Assembly (NCBI GenBank): GCA_030407085.1
Contig: CM059584.1
Coordinates: 140,544,001 to 140,608,000 of the forward strand
Reading direction: 5' to 3'
DNA from: Trichopria drosophilae
Taxonomy: Eukaryota > Arthropoda > Insecta > Hymenoptera > Diapriidae
Length of the DNA: 64,000 nt
Of the stretch, positions 35,806-46,990 are shown one piece after another. The notes beneath the pieces are model-generated. The model saw nothing but the letters and a program-made list of their open reading frames with translations, was not told where the DNA came from and ran no database searches. The position numbers were made by a program, and so were the translations under genes. Position 1 is the stretch's first letter. Each line of letters opens with the position of its first letter.

Positions 35806-37767
35806 CACTTCACAAAACAAGAAATTACTCAAAGTATACTTAAATGTAAAGAAGGTAAAGCACCGGGTATGGATAAGATCAGTTACTCATTTTATAAGCA
35901 CCTACCAGACAAGTGGATATCATTACTGGAAAACATGTTTAACGGGATACCAGACACTGAAAAAGTCCCAAAAGAATGGGGAAGGCTTTTAATATCTCCT
36001 CTGCATAAAAAAGGGGATATAAACTCTCCTTCAAACTATAGGCTTATATCTCTAGTAAATTGCATAGTAAAGATATTTATGAACTCTATTAACAGTCGAC
36101 TTTCAGCCTGGGCTGATGAACAAAACCTAATCCCAGAGTTTCAATCAGGATTTCGGAAAAACAGAAGCTGCGTTGACAACCTGTTTACACTCATCTCGTT
36201 GATTCAAATCCATACTCGGAAACCTAAAAGCAGAGTATACGCCGTTTTTGTGGATTTTAAAGCCGCATTTGACTCTGTGGATCATCCAACTTTGTGGCAA
36301 AAACTCCAAGGCATGAAATTCAGCTCAAAGCTCTTAAATATTTTAATAAATTTTTATTCACATGCCACCGCAGCAGTGAAAACTAGAGAATACATAACGG
36401 ACAAAGTCCCTGTGACCCGAGGGGTGCTGCAAGGTGAAGTCCTAAGTCCCACATTGTTCTCACTTTTTTTGAGTGATTTAGAGGCTTTTCTTATAGACAA
36501 CGGTTGTAGAGGTCTGTCTGTGAATTATTATACTGAAATATTATTGTTGGCATATGCGGACGATCTGGTTCTCCTTGCAGATACCCCAGTAGAGCTAAAT
36601 CGCAAACTGAGCGCACTTTATAAATATTGTAAGCGGTATAAACTATGCGTAAATGCAAACAAAACAAAAATTGTAATTTTCCAAAAACACGGACATCCGA
36701 AAAAATTTACGTCTTTTAAACTTGGAGACGAACCTATCGAAGTAATCAAGCGATACAACTATTTAGGTATAACCTTTTCCGACTCGTGCTCTTTTGTACA
36801 AGCTGCGAAGAAACGTGTTAGCTCTTCAAATTATGCGATTTCAGCAACCCTTAAGGCTATATATAGCACGGAAATTAGTTGTTGGAATTCTATTACAACC
36901 ATGTACAAAAGTCTTGTAACCTCGGTTTTAATGTATGGGGCAGCTGTTTGGGGCCCAAAGTATTTGGATCTCATTGAGAAAGTGCAACTTTCTTTTTTTA
37001 AAAAACTGCTACATTTACCTACAAATACGCCTAGCTATGCTCTGCGTACTGAATTAGGCATTTTACCATTACGTTGCATTGTTTTTCGGGACATATTAGC
37101 ATGGATGAAGAAAATTAGTTCAATGAATGATTCTAGATATCCCAAATTGTGTGCAATAAGACTAGCTGTTGTAGCTGCAAGCGATCCTCACTATGAAAAT
37201 AACTGGTTAATTCAAATTAAAGATTTTTTCGATACCAGTAATGCAGTTGAGGCTTATAACTCATTCATTGAATATCTTTGCCCAATAGATTCTAGTCTGT
37301 TATTAAGAGAATATGAAGCGCATATGCTATCGCTTGATAATGAGAGATGTAAATTTTCGACGAGCTTAGAAATATTTCCGTCGTTAATCGCAAATAATAA
37401 TGTAAATATTGTTCCTACAACTGCCCCATTCTTAAAAACCAATATCGCGTTATGCTACAAAAGAACTTTCGTGCAATTCCGACTCCTAAATAGTAGAACT
37501 AACAGTATCAGAGTCAATAATAATATAATTTCATTTTCGACTTCTGAATTTTGTAGAAGATGTGATTTTCAAACAGAAGATGAATCATTTCATGTTGTCA
37601 CTGCATGCCCTGCATACTCAAATATAAGATGTGAATATTTCCCTTGCGATGGAAATAATGTCTGTTCCAAGGATATGTGGATCGACATATTAAATACTAC
37701 AAACCCCGCCGTCATAATAAAATTCTATAAATTTCTAGCCGCAGTTGCAAATCTACGATCGGAATAA
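35806..37767 (+). CDS. LINE ORF2 fragment: reverse transcriptase and C-terminal zinc knuckle
   Basis: The open frame runs from the first inserted base (HFTKQEITQSILKC, KEGKAPGMDKISY) to the stop at 37767, about 653 codons without a break; the first ATG is at 35869 but is not a true start. RT motifs in order are KAPGMDKI; the LLISPLHKKGD region; NYRLISLVN; FQSGFRKNRSC; YAVFVDFKAAFDSVD; VTRGVLQGEVLSPTLFSLFL; and the catalytic AYADDLVLLA (YADD codons at 36553-36564). A C-terminal C-x2-C...H-x4-C knuckle (CRRCDFQTEDESFHVVTAC) matches that of R1/Jockey/I-like elements. The enzyme copies LINE RNA at the nicked target. The endonuclease part is missing through truncation. The lack of frameshifts indicates a young insertion. 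Exact clade not resolved. Confidence 0.92.
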   Translation, partial: HFTKQEITQSILKCKEGKAPGMDKISYSFYKHLPDKWISLLENMFNGIPDTEKVPKEWGRLLISPLHKKGDINSPSNYRLISLVNCIVKIFMNSINSRLSAWADEQNLIPEFQSGFRKNRSCVDNLFTLISLIQIHTRKPKSRVYAVFVDFKAAFDSVDHPTLWQKLQGMKFSSKLLNILINFYSHATAAVKTREYITDKVPVTRGVLQGEVLSPTLFSLFLSDLEAFLIDNGCRGLSVNYYTEILLLAYADDLVLLADTPVELNRKLSALYKYCKRYKLCVNANKTKIVIFQKHGHPKKFTSFKLGDEPIEVIKRYNYLGITFSDSCSFVQAAKKRVSSSNYAISATLKAIYSTEISCWNSITTMYKSLVTSVLMYGAAVWGPKYLDLIEKVQLSFFKKLLHLPTNTPSYALRTELGILPLRCIVFRDILAWMKKISSMNDSRYPKLCAIRLAVVAASDPHYENNWLIQIKDFFDTSNAVEAYNSFIEYLCPIDSSLLLREYEAHMLSLDNERCKFSTSLEIFPSLIANNNVNIVPTTAPFLKTNIALCYKRTFVQFRLLNSRTNSIRVNNNIISFSTSEFCRRCDFQTEDESFHVVTACPAYSNIRCEYFPCDGNNVCSKDMWIDILNTTNPAVIIKFYKFLAAVANLRSE

Positions 37768-37913
37768 TAAGCGAATGCGTCTTTTCTACAGTTTATAAAT
37801 TTTGTATCTTTGTTCTCTTTTCTTCTTATTATTAATATAACTAAACATTGTAAAATAATGTAAACTCCGTTTGCAAGGAGTTTAACCTCCGAAGGCAACA
37901 GTATTATGTAATA
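35806..37913 (+). mobile_element. 5'-truncated non-LTR retrotransposon with 13-bp TSD
   Basis: The 2108-bp insert lies between exact 13-bp repeats and is absent from the paralogous site in copy 1. It begins inside the reverse-transcriptase domain, includes the rest of the ORF, a 146-bp 3' tail region (37768-37913) and ends in TTATGTAATA rather than a long A-tail. 5' truncation during target-primed reverse transcription explains the start. Confidence 0.93.
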
Positions 37914-38756
37914 ATATAGGTATTTTGAAAATAAAGGTGAAAGCATCAAAATGGCCGTTCAAAATCGAAAAAAATGGTCGAAAAACTCAGGAAGTTTTTA
38001 CTTAAAAAGATTTTTGGTAAATGTGACTGAACAAAACGATTTAAAAAACGATAAAAAAACATGCTGAAATTCTTAGAGAATTTTTAAAATAAAAACCATG
38101 TATAGTTTTTCATGGTTTATATTTCACGAGGGCATGAATTCATCACTTCAAGCAATTCCGAAATGATTACAGTGTTTTTATCGAAAAAAAACGAGATAAA
38201 AAAAGAAAGACATTTGAAAAAGCCAATGTTTTAATTAGAAAAAATCATGTATAGTTTTGTACTGTTGCATTTTTTGAAAAAGTCTAATAATAAATTCCGA
38301 AAAATCAGTTAATTTTACATCAGATGTTTTTTCTACCCAAAATACAACCGTTAAAAATTGTAGTGAAAAATGTCCATTCAGGACTTAATAGGTTATTGAT
38401 GTTTAGTATTTAAAAGTGTATTAATTTGACAATTCTTTTGATGGTAATTTACAGTCATTTATCCTTAAAAATTGAAGAAAAATCGCGTCAAGTGTAATTA
38501 AAAAATATCTTTGGCTTTTATCCATCATGGGATATGGCTCAAAACACTTGTTTGGCGTTTATGATTAAACGATAACGTTTTTTGTAAAACCTGAGAGTCC
38601 ATCGCTATATTTTCATTTTTTATACGTTCCGATACGAACAAAATTAAGAAAAATGTAAGTTTTTTTTAGTCCTATCTTTGATATTCGCAATTGAATAATT
38701 CAGAAGATTTTATTATTACTTTTTTATTTAAACCACAAAAAAAGAGACAAAATCGA

Positions 38757-38815
38757 TAGTTTGTAGAGCACCTAACCGGTAAACGAACGGTCCCAAGTTC
38801 ACGTCCCGGCGAGTC
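38757..38815 (+). repeat. Degenerate tRNA-like segment, copy 2
   Basis: GTAGAGCACCTAACCGGTAA followed by GGTCCCAAGTTCACGTCCCG resembles the 3' part of a tRNA A box, an anticodon arm and a B box (AGTTCACGTCCC). It is better preserved than the paired segment at 20776. Probably the head of an old tRNA-derived SINE that predates the duplication, not a tRNA gene. Confidence 0.45.
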
Positions 38816-40239
38816 GCTTCTCATTTTTAATAAAAATAAAAAAATTAGTAAAAAATATCCGGCACATGCAATTTATTCTGAATTGTAGAATAGAGTTTCG
38901 GACTTAATCGCTCATCTTTTTGTTTGTTAAAGAAGTACCTTTTTTTTTTTAAATTGTTAGAACAAAACTGTTTTTGGTGAAACGTTAAGTTTTAAGATTC
39001 TTTTAGTCGAAATCATGATAACTCCGTCAAGTGCTATATTCTTTTGTAATAAAATGAATTGGAATTTATTACAATAGACTTTTTTTTTGTAAACAATAGA
39101 ATCTTTATAACTAAAAACTATTCATTTATTATTCCAAAAATATGATAATACCAGTAGTAAAGTTTATCGTTATGCATAATAAAGCTTAATTAAAAAATGA
39201 AGGAAGCTATACTACTTCATTTTTATTTTTGATTATCATTATTACTTTAATTGCCAATAATTTATCTTGTAAAATGCAGTGAGTCTGAAATACAGTTTTT
39301 TTAATGCATCACCGCGAAGTGACCCATTGATTGTAAACATTACTGATCTTTCACGTTACTGATGAACATATACTTCTGGTATAGTTCAAACCCATTAGTG
39401 CATTGTCCAACTAGGGAGCAAAATAGGCGTTTGCCGGCGATGACGATTTTGACGCCCAAGCTAAACGAGTCAGCAAATATCTTATTTTCCTTTGTTACAC
39501 ATATTATTTTCTTCAGTGAAAGAGAATATTTCTCAAAAATTTATCTGATTCTAATAAACATTTTTGTCATAAATGCATATATTTACGGAAACATTCAACT
39601 AAAACGATAAATTAAATATGGAATCAATGATTATCATAAAATTAATAAACGTACTTATATTTAGAATCTGATGGTATTAAAATGTACTCACAAGGGGAAC
39701 CCACGGTGGGGGGGTCACGATTTTTATCGGCAATTTTTGTACATATTCTAGGGCGAAAATAAAAATATACAGTTTCAGCGTTTTATCTAATAGGCTTTGG
39801 TTTTTATACAATAAATTATTGAAATTCACGTTCTTATTGCCATATACATATCAATTTTGGAACGTCAGATACATTCGAATCTTCCCCTTGAAACATTCGA
39901 ATGCCTGACATCCGCATCATAACCCCACAGCGAATTCCTGTAAACATTTCAAAAGTCGAATGCGAAGCATTTTTATATGCATTAATTTATGATTTTGCAT
40001 CCTTCCCTCTATTTAAATGTAATTGCCAGCGGTAAGAAAAGATGTTCTTTTCAGTACTGTAATACACTATTCTTATCGCATTGGTAACAATAACTTTAAC
40101 GCACTTACATCGAAAACTACTATTATTAAATTTGTTTTGCATTATTTATACTACCTTTAAGCAACAATACATAGTTGAAATAGTTCCGCCAATTCTTATT
40201 TTTAGATTGGGCCAAAATGAATATATATATATATATATA

Positions 40240-43200
40240 CAGGGTGTCCGAAAAGTATGGAAACACTCAAATATCTCGGAAAATCGACATCGAATCGTAA
40301 AAGTAAAAATACACGTATTCAATGGTTTCAAGAGAGCTATCCAGTGACACCTAACACAACCCCCCACCCCCACCCGCTGGGGGTGATAGAGGGGGTAACT
40401 TAAAAATTTTAAATGGGAACCCCCAATTTTTATTGCAGATTTTGCTTCCTCAGAAAAAGTTACGTAAATTTTGCCTACCATTATAATTGTTTTTGTTGAC
40501 AGATGGCGCTGTAATCAACGAAATTAAAAAATTATTCTAAAAAGTTTTAAAAATCTCGCGAAAAACACAACGGATCAAAAAAGTAAAAACACACGTATTT
40601 AATGGTTTCAAGAGAGCTATCCAGTGACACCTAACACGACCCCCCACCCCCACAGGCTGGGGGTGATGGAGGGGGAAACTTAAAAATTTTAAATGGGAAC
40701 TCCCAAATTTTATTGCAGATTTCTCTTCTTCAGAAAAAGTTACGTAAATTTTACCTATTATAATTATTTTTGTTAACAGATGGAGCTGCAATCAGCGAAC
40801 CACGTACCTGGAACAGCGGACCACGTTTCCAAAATTTTAAATGACGTCTTTTGCCTTTAAATATTTCAAAGTTCACCGATTCTTACCGCGAGGAGGTAGA
40901 CGATTTTGAGAATCTTTTTTTTTTATTTTTGTATATTTTTTTTTTGTTTTTACCTTTTATTTGTTTTTTTTTTATTTTTTTAATTTTTTTTCTATTTTAA
41001 AGTTTAAATTTTCCTTCGCTTCTATTTTCTTTACTGGATTTTTAACATGTCTATGCCCACTAATTTATAAGATGTTCGAATTGAAGTCCTTCAGCAACTT
41101 GACAATATCCCAATCGTGCATAGAAGTTATCATAAACTTTTTGCAGCATTTCTTGAGATACTGTATTAGAACCTTGAATTATTTTTTCTTTCAACTCATC
41201 AATGTCTTTTGGTTTCGTTTCGTAGACCTTGTTCTTCAAGAAACCCCAGTAAAAATAGTCCAGAGGAGTTAGATCAGGTGACCTCGGTGGCCACTCGATC
41301 GAACCCCTCCTACCAATCCAACGTCGGGGGAAAATATTATTTAATAGATTGCGTACAATCAAACCAAAATGACAAGGAGCTCCATCCTGTTGAAACCAGA
41401 CATTATCAAACGCTATACCAGCAATATTTCGTATTGCCGGTATAATCTGGTTATTTAACAAATTACAGTACCTTTCAGCCGTGAAATTCTCTTCAACGAA
41501 GAAAGGCCCAACAATTTGATTGCACAAAATGCCAGCCCAAACATTGATTTTCTGTGGATGTTGTGTGTGAGTATCTCTCATCCAATGAGGATTTTCGTCC
41601 GACCAATATCGTAGGTTGTGCCTATTAACTTCTCCACTCAACTGAAACGTAGCTTCATCAGAGAAGCATATCCAGAAAGGAAATAATTCATTTTCGTCAC
41701 AACGTCTCATCATTTCCTCACAAAATTCTAATCTCCGATCGAAGTCATCTTCCGAAAGTTCTTGTACATATTTTATTTTATATGGATGGAACTTATTTGC
41801 TTTTAATATTTCATGGACAGACGATTTGCCGATACCAGTGGCTTGCGCAATCTTTCTTACCGAAGTATGGACGTCCTCAACGACACTTGCACAGACCGCT
41901 AAACTGTTGTCTTCGTTCGTGGACGTTTTTGGTCTTCCTGATTTTGGTCGATCATTGACAGAGCCAGTATCTTGAAACCGAGAAACAGTCTTACAAACAG
42001 TTGATTTGCAAATAGGTAGACGATCAGGATGGGTATCATTAAATTGGCGGACGACTTGTTCGTATGTTCTTTTTTTATCGCCGCATCCTCGCAGAATAAG
42101 GATTTCGATCCTTTCTTTTTGTGTCAAAGACATAGTATGCCAAATTACAACAGGAGGCAGAATACAGAATGTATCGAAATGGAAGAAATATGAAGCAAAG
42201 AATGAAGAAATAAAAGAAATATAAAAAATTAGAAGAAATTCAAATGTTAGAGAAACATTACATTAAGTATCAAATAGCGAGAACGAAGAGAATTGCGATT
42301 TTTTGCGGTACGAATTTGACCAAGTTTTCGACAAGAGTGACGCTCGCATGTGTAATTTTCACAAAGCTGAAAAATAACCGAGACCTTGACTCATTCAAAC
42401 AATAGAGCTTAACTAATACTAAGACGTGCTGTTTTGATTTGGACGCTGACGATGTTCGATTATTGACTACTTTCTCTGTAACACTGGCAGTTGAAAAAAT
42501 CGACCGAGTGTATGCAATGGGTTTCCGCAAGCGATACCTACAGTACTTTCACACAAGTATACAAAATCACAGTCATGCAAGAAAGCCATAACACCATATG
42601 CGGATTTGGTCACCATTTACGCTATTCGGATACACGACATTCACTTCCTCGTAGAATAAGGATGTCGATTCTTCATTTTTCTGTCAAAAACTTTGTATGC
42701 ACAATTACAAGGGGGGAGCGAATAAAGAATTTTAATATCTGGAAGAAAAGGTAAGCAAATACATTAAAAAAAAACATAAAAAAATTTAATAGTGAAGAAT
42801 AAAAAAAAGGTAAAAAACAGAAATCAAATAAAAAAAAAAGTAAAACAGAAGATTCTCAAAATCGTCTACCTCCTCGCGGTGAGAATCGGTAAACTAGAAA
42901 TATTTAAAGGCAAAAGACGTTATTTAAAATTCTGAAAACGTGGTATGCTATTCCATGTACGTCAAGTTAAATATTTTTTAGTAATTTTTTAATTTCGCAG
43001 ATTGCAGCTCCATCTGTTAACAAAAATAATTATAATAGGTAAAATTTACGTAACTTTTTCTGAAGAAGAGAAATCTGCAATAAAATTTGGGAGTTCCCAT
43101 TTAAAATTTTTAAGTTTCCCCCTCCATCACCCCCAGCCTGTGGGGGTGGGGGGTCGTGTTAGGTGTCACTGGATAGCTCTCTTGAAACCATTAAATACGT

Positions 43201-43553
43201 GTGTTTTTACTTTTTTGATCCGTTGTGTTTTTCGCGAGATTTTTAAAACTTTTTAGAATAATTTTTTAATTTCGTTGATTACAGCGCCATCTGTCAACAA
43301 AAACAATTATAATGGTAGGCAAAATTTACGTAACTTTTTCTGAGGAAGCAAAATCTGCAATAAAAATTGGGGGTTCCCATTTAAAATTTTTAAGTTACCC
43401 CCTCTATCACCCCCAGCGGGTGGGGGTGGGGGGTTGTGTTAGGTGTCACTGGATAGCTCTCTTGAAACCATTGAATACGTGTATTTTTACTTTTTCGATT
43501 CGATGTCGATTTTCCGAGATATTTGAGTGTTTCCATACTTTTCGGACACCCTG
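40240..43553 (-). mobile_element. DD41D (rosa-type) mariner with about 0.7-kb inverted arms, apparently intact
   Basis: Ends CAGGGTGTCCGAAAAGTATG are perfectly inverted and flanked by TA inside a (TA)n run. Inverted arms of about 700 bp (40240 to about 40950 and about 42845-43553) enclose a full transposase ORF. Each arm is itself a tandem pair: CAAGAGAGCTATCCAGTGAC occurs at about 40329 and 40610, and twice in mirror form on the right. The arms are nearly identical to each other, with the inner repeats a little more diverged. Long arms with internal sub-repeats hint at binding sites for the transposase. Confidence 0.93.
41060..42133 (-). CDS. Tc1/mariner transposase, DD41D (rosa-like), 357 aa
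   Basis: A single uninterrupted frame from ATG at 42133 to a stop at 41060. The N-terminal about 120 residues hold two helix-turn-helix-like parts (YEQVVRQFNDTHPDRLPICK with KSTVCKTVSRF, then VRKIAQATGIGKSSVHEILK) that would bind the element ends, separated by a GRPK-type linker (KSGRPKTST). The catalytic core shows the first Asp in CFSDEATFQLSG, the second in WFQQDGAPCHF, and the third in SPDLTPLDYFYWG. There are 41 residues between the second and third Asp, the signature of the DD41D/rosa group. It cuts at TA and moves the element by a DNA intermediate in the nucleus. Length is normal for the family. An intact ORF within intact TIRs makes this copy a candidate for recent or present activity. 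Confidence 0.95.
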   Translation of the reverse strand: MSLTQKERIEILILRGCGDKKRTYEQVVRQFNDTHPDRLPICKSTVCKTVSRFQDTGSVNDRPKSGRPKTSTNEDNSLAVCASVVEDVHTSVRKIAQATGIGKSSVHEILKANKFHPYKIKYVQELSEDDFDRRLEFCEEMMRRCDENELFPFWICFSDEATFQLSGEVNRHNLRYWSDENPHWMRDTHTQHPQKINVWAGILCNQIVGPFFVEENFTAERYCNLLNNQIIPAIRNIAGIAFDNVWFQQDGAPCHFGLIVRNLLNNIFPRRWIGRRGSIEWPPRSPDLTPLDYFYWGFLKNKVYETKPKDIDELKEKIIQGSNTVSQEMLQKVYDNFYARLGYCQVAEGLQFEHLIN

Positions 43554-43570
43554 TATATATATATATATAT

Positions 43571-45352
43571 GAGTCATTCTTTGTCAACGGGACACCCCCC
43601 TGCTCTCCAAAATTGGTTTGTGTTTCAATTAATAGTTATGGGCGAAAACTTTAGTTAAAAAGGAATACTTTTAAATGCCGAGTGGCAGTTTTTGAAAATC
43701 AAAATGGCGGATCCAATATGGCGGACATATTTTTAAAAAGTTAATGGATTCGCTTGAAACTTGGTACTCGGGGGTTTTTGGGGTCGCTGATTACGAATCA
43801 GAAGTCAGATTTCGAAAATTTAATATGGCAGATCCAATATGGCGGACGTATTTTTAAAAAGTTAATGGATTCGCTTGAATCTTGTTACGCGGGGTTTGTT
43901 GGGATCGCTTATTGCGAATCTGACATCAGTTTTCCAAAATAGAAAATAGGAAACCTAAAATGACAGATGAAAATAAAAAAATCTAACTTTTTGCATAAAA
44001 ATTCCCACTTTGTAGATATTGAGGTTGCTAATTACATATCTGGAGTCAAATTTTAAAAATTCATTATGTCGGATCACGTATGTAAGACGAATTTCTTTAA
44101 AACTTATAATTTTCATTTAGCAACTGAACATTCATTTGGTTTGTAAACTTTTTCGCCATTTAGCATTATTATTGCAATGCTTATGATCGAGATGAGCGCA
44201 AAAGATAGATATTACGTACTTTATCAAAAAATTTGAAATTTAATTTTTCTAATATTCCAAGAGATTCAAAAAGATTTTACGATCGTAAGAAGCTTAAACA
44301 CTCTGCTTGGAAATAAAAATCATCTTATAGAAGAGAATTAGTAGAATATGAAAAATTCAATTTATTTAACCTCGTGTCTAAATCCAGAAAATTGAATAGA
44401 AGGATTCAAACAAGAAAATGAATTCAAAGAAATGCTCGATGAACTGAAGGATAATTTTTTTTTGAATATAAGTTAACATAATCCATAGAGATTAACATTT
44501 TAATTGAAATTGATAATAAGAACAATTAACTGTGCTTCCAGATTCTGAGAGACTTAAAGAATTTGTCTAGAAATTAGATTGTTTTAAACGATTTGCTAGA
44601 AAAACAGAAAAGATGAAAACTTCTATGAGGCTTTAAAGAAAACAGCAGCCAAATTTGTGGATTTTCTGGGATTATTCCGAGCATCAATTCCAGAGAAATT
44701 CACGAAGATTTCACAGGAATTTTTTTAAGTGATTACTTTTAACGAATTTCAACTATTGTAGAAAACTGAAATTTGGAACAATATGCCACTCAAATACTCA
44801 TACTGCTAAAATTTCGTTTAAAAAAAATTCTTATTTAAAAAAATCAAAAACTTACATGAACAATCTTGAATACGATGACATTGTCAACATTGTAAAACAC
44901 ACCTTTTTAAAAATTGTTGAAAATTTGACTAAGATTTCAAATTTAAGAAAAGATGGTTTTTCTTTTTGGCGTCGCCATTTTGTGTTTTTGAAATCTGACT
45001 TCTGATTCGTAATCAGCGACCCCAGAAACCCCCGAGTACCAAGTTTCAAGCGAATCCATTAACTTTTTAAAAATGCGTCCGCCATATTGGATCTGCCATA
45101 TTGAATTTTCGAAACCTGACTTCTGATTCGTAATCAGCGACCCCAAAAACCCCCGAGTACCAAGTTTCAAGCGAATCCATTAACTTTTTAAAAATATGTC
45201 CGCCATATTGGATCCGCCATTTTGATTTTCAAAAACTGCCACTCGGCATTTAAAAGTATTCCTTTTTAACTAAAGTTTTCGCCCATAACTATTAATTGAA
45301 ACGCAAATCAATTTTGGAGAGCAGGTGGGTCCCGTTGACAAAGAATGACTCA
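43571..45352. mobile_element. Foldback-type element with 120-bp sub-repeats, beside the mariner
   Basis: The ends GAGTCATTCTTTGTCAACGG and its mirror are flanked by TA-repeat DNA on both sides. Arms of about 370-400 bp contain tandem sub-units of about 115-120 bp (AATATGGCGGA, GTTAATGGATTCGCTTGAA and GTACTCGGGGGTTT words) in opposite orientations on the two sides. The central part (about 43940-44940) is AT-rich and has no ORF. Non-autonomous; the TA target suggests mobilisation by a Tc1/mariner-type transposase. It shares the (TA)n landing site with the mariner at 40240-43553, separated by about 17 bp of TA repeat. Confidence 0.8.
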
Positions 45353-45404
45353 TATATATATATACTAATAAATAAATACTTATGATTGATGGAGCAATAT
45401 AATT

Positions 45405-46061
45405 TTATTTGGAATCAGTGCAATGATTAGGATGATACAGATCATAAAAACACGTAAAACACAAATATCTTCGGCAAACTGCGCATCTTATGAATGAGAT
45501 GTTATTACACGTCATTACATTATTACAATTTTTTTTATTATCAATTAACATGCTCTGGGGGAAACAGATTTCGTTAACATTTTGAAAAATTGGTCTTTCA
45601 GATATTAATTTTGATGCGAACCACGCGTATTTTAACATGTTGAGGAAACATGGGGCTGATAGCTGATGATGAATCAGGGAGTAAATTTTGATCGCATCTT
45701 GTCGAGTTGAAAGTTGATTGCCTTCTCGTAGAACGTGAGGTGAATTTTGAATTTTTTTTATAAAATTTTTTACTTGCCGAAAAAAATATACATCGCATGG
45801 CTGACAATACGGGGTACAGTTTGGCGGTATAATATCAACAGTGGCAGTGCAGATCCCTTTCTTGTCTGAAAATATGTTATTAAAATGGGCTGGGTCTGTC
45901 TGTCCACCCCATGAATCCAAAATTATTGAAAAATCATTGTCCTTAACATAGGGAAGAAGCGTACTTTCAACGAATTCAGTAAAATGTTCTTTCGTTAATT
46001 TTCCGCTCTTCGATGCAGTAATTTCAATATTACCGTAATTGACAAAAACAGCTTCTAGAAT
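45405..46061 (-). pseudogene. Pogo-like DDE transposase C-terminal part, truncated
   Basis: An open frame of 218 codons ends at 45405 and is closed upstream by TGA (46062-46064). Recognisable blocks are AVFVNYGNIEITASKSGKLT with KEHFTEFVESTLLP, then SIILDSWGGQTD (second catalytic Asp) and IIPPNCTPYCQPCDVYFF (third acidic site), the layout of DDE_1-type (pogo/jerky-like) transposases. A C-terminal cysteine cluster (CAVCRRYLCFTCFYDLYHPN plus H-C) looks zinc-binding. The DNA-binding N-terminus and first Asp are missing or lost in decayed sequence above 46064. Its place within the 7.8-kb TIR element makes it the likely original transposase. I do not assign a named superfamily. Confidence 0.75.
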
Positions 46062-46190
46062 TCAGCATCCAAAAAGCAGGAATATGATTGGCATCCTCTT
46101 ATAAACTATATGTTTGAAAAGTATAATAGCAGAACAATTTTTGCGGTGCTACTTAAAAAAACTTTTTTTCCGTCCGAAATACGAAAATTA

Positions 46191-46451
46191 TAGGATAGTT
46201 TCTTACACGAACCTTTAGAAATAATATTTCACAAAATGAAATTACATTTTGGGGGTAATTACCTCATTAATGAGGAATATGAAAATGTGGGTGATGTCGA
46301 ACTCACAATACATTGAAATTATAATTTAATATAATATTAATAAATTAATAAATATAATACCATAAAACTCGTGTATTGTTTTCGGAAAGTAAAAATATAC
46401 ATTTCCGTGTATATAAAAAAATTCAAAACATTCTTGTAAGAAACTGTCCTA
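46191..46451. mobile_element. Small TA-flanked MITE
   Basis: TAGGATAGTTTCTTAC at the left mirrors GTAAGAAACTGTCCTA at the right, and TA lies outside both. A truncated inverted copy sharing GGGGGTAAT...GAATATGAAAA...CTCACAATACATT...AAACTCGT words lies at about 46858-46990. Both are inside the 7.8-kb TIR element. Confidence 0.7.
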
Positions 46452-46857
46452 TACATTTTGAATAAGGTATTTTGCATCATTCATTCGGAAATTACAATTC
46501 TTCCTCAAGTAAAGGATAATTGCACGATATCTTCCTACATTCGCTTTATAAAAACAAATTTTTTTCTTCATGGATAATATCAAAGTTTTCGTTCTGTTTT
46601 CTAAACATTAAAAGTATCGCGGAATTAGTCGCATACATATATGAATAAAATTTTGTATGATACATCCAAAAAATGAGTGGTTCTAATAAAATTCCTGATA
46701 ACTTCAATTATTCTGCAACAGCGATAATTCTAGTATTCTATTTTATATTATTCCTATTTCGTATTTTATATTGCGTGAAATATTTTTCCAAACGAATCAA
46801 TCTGTTATTAAGAGAGATATTTATATTCATATTTTTTATTTATTTTTTTTTATTATA

Positions 46858-46990
46858 TATATAAATGTATATTTTCACTATTTTTCGAAAACAATATACG
46901 AGTTTTAAGGTATTGTTTTGAATGTATTGTGAGTCCGTAATTACCCATTTTTTCATATTCGTCATTACCCCCAAAATGAAATAATGCAGT
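46858..46990 (-). repeat. Truncated inverted copy of the MITE at 46191-46451
   Basis: Reads, on the minus strand, through ATTTTGGGGGTAATGACGAA, CTCACAATACATTCAAAAC and AAACTCGTATATTGTTTTCG, matching the MITE interior. No intact ends. Confidence 0.65.

Noticed and set aside
40537..40791. ORFs repeated at 40537-40791, 43002-43256 and 43312-43572
   Set aside because: They recur because the mariner arms are inverted duplicates. They are arm sequence, not genes.
43754..45170. Similar short ORFs starting MKLGTRGFLGSL in the second foldback
   Set aside because: These are sub-repeat copies in the arms. Each runs into unrelated sequence and none is longer than 75 codons.
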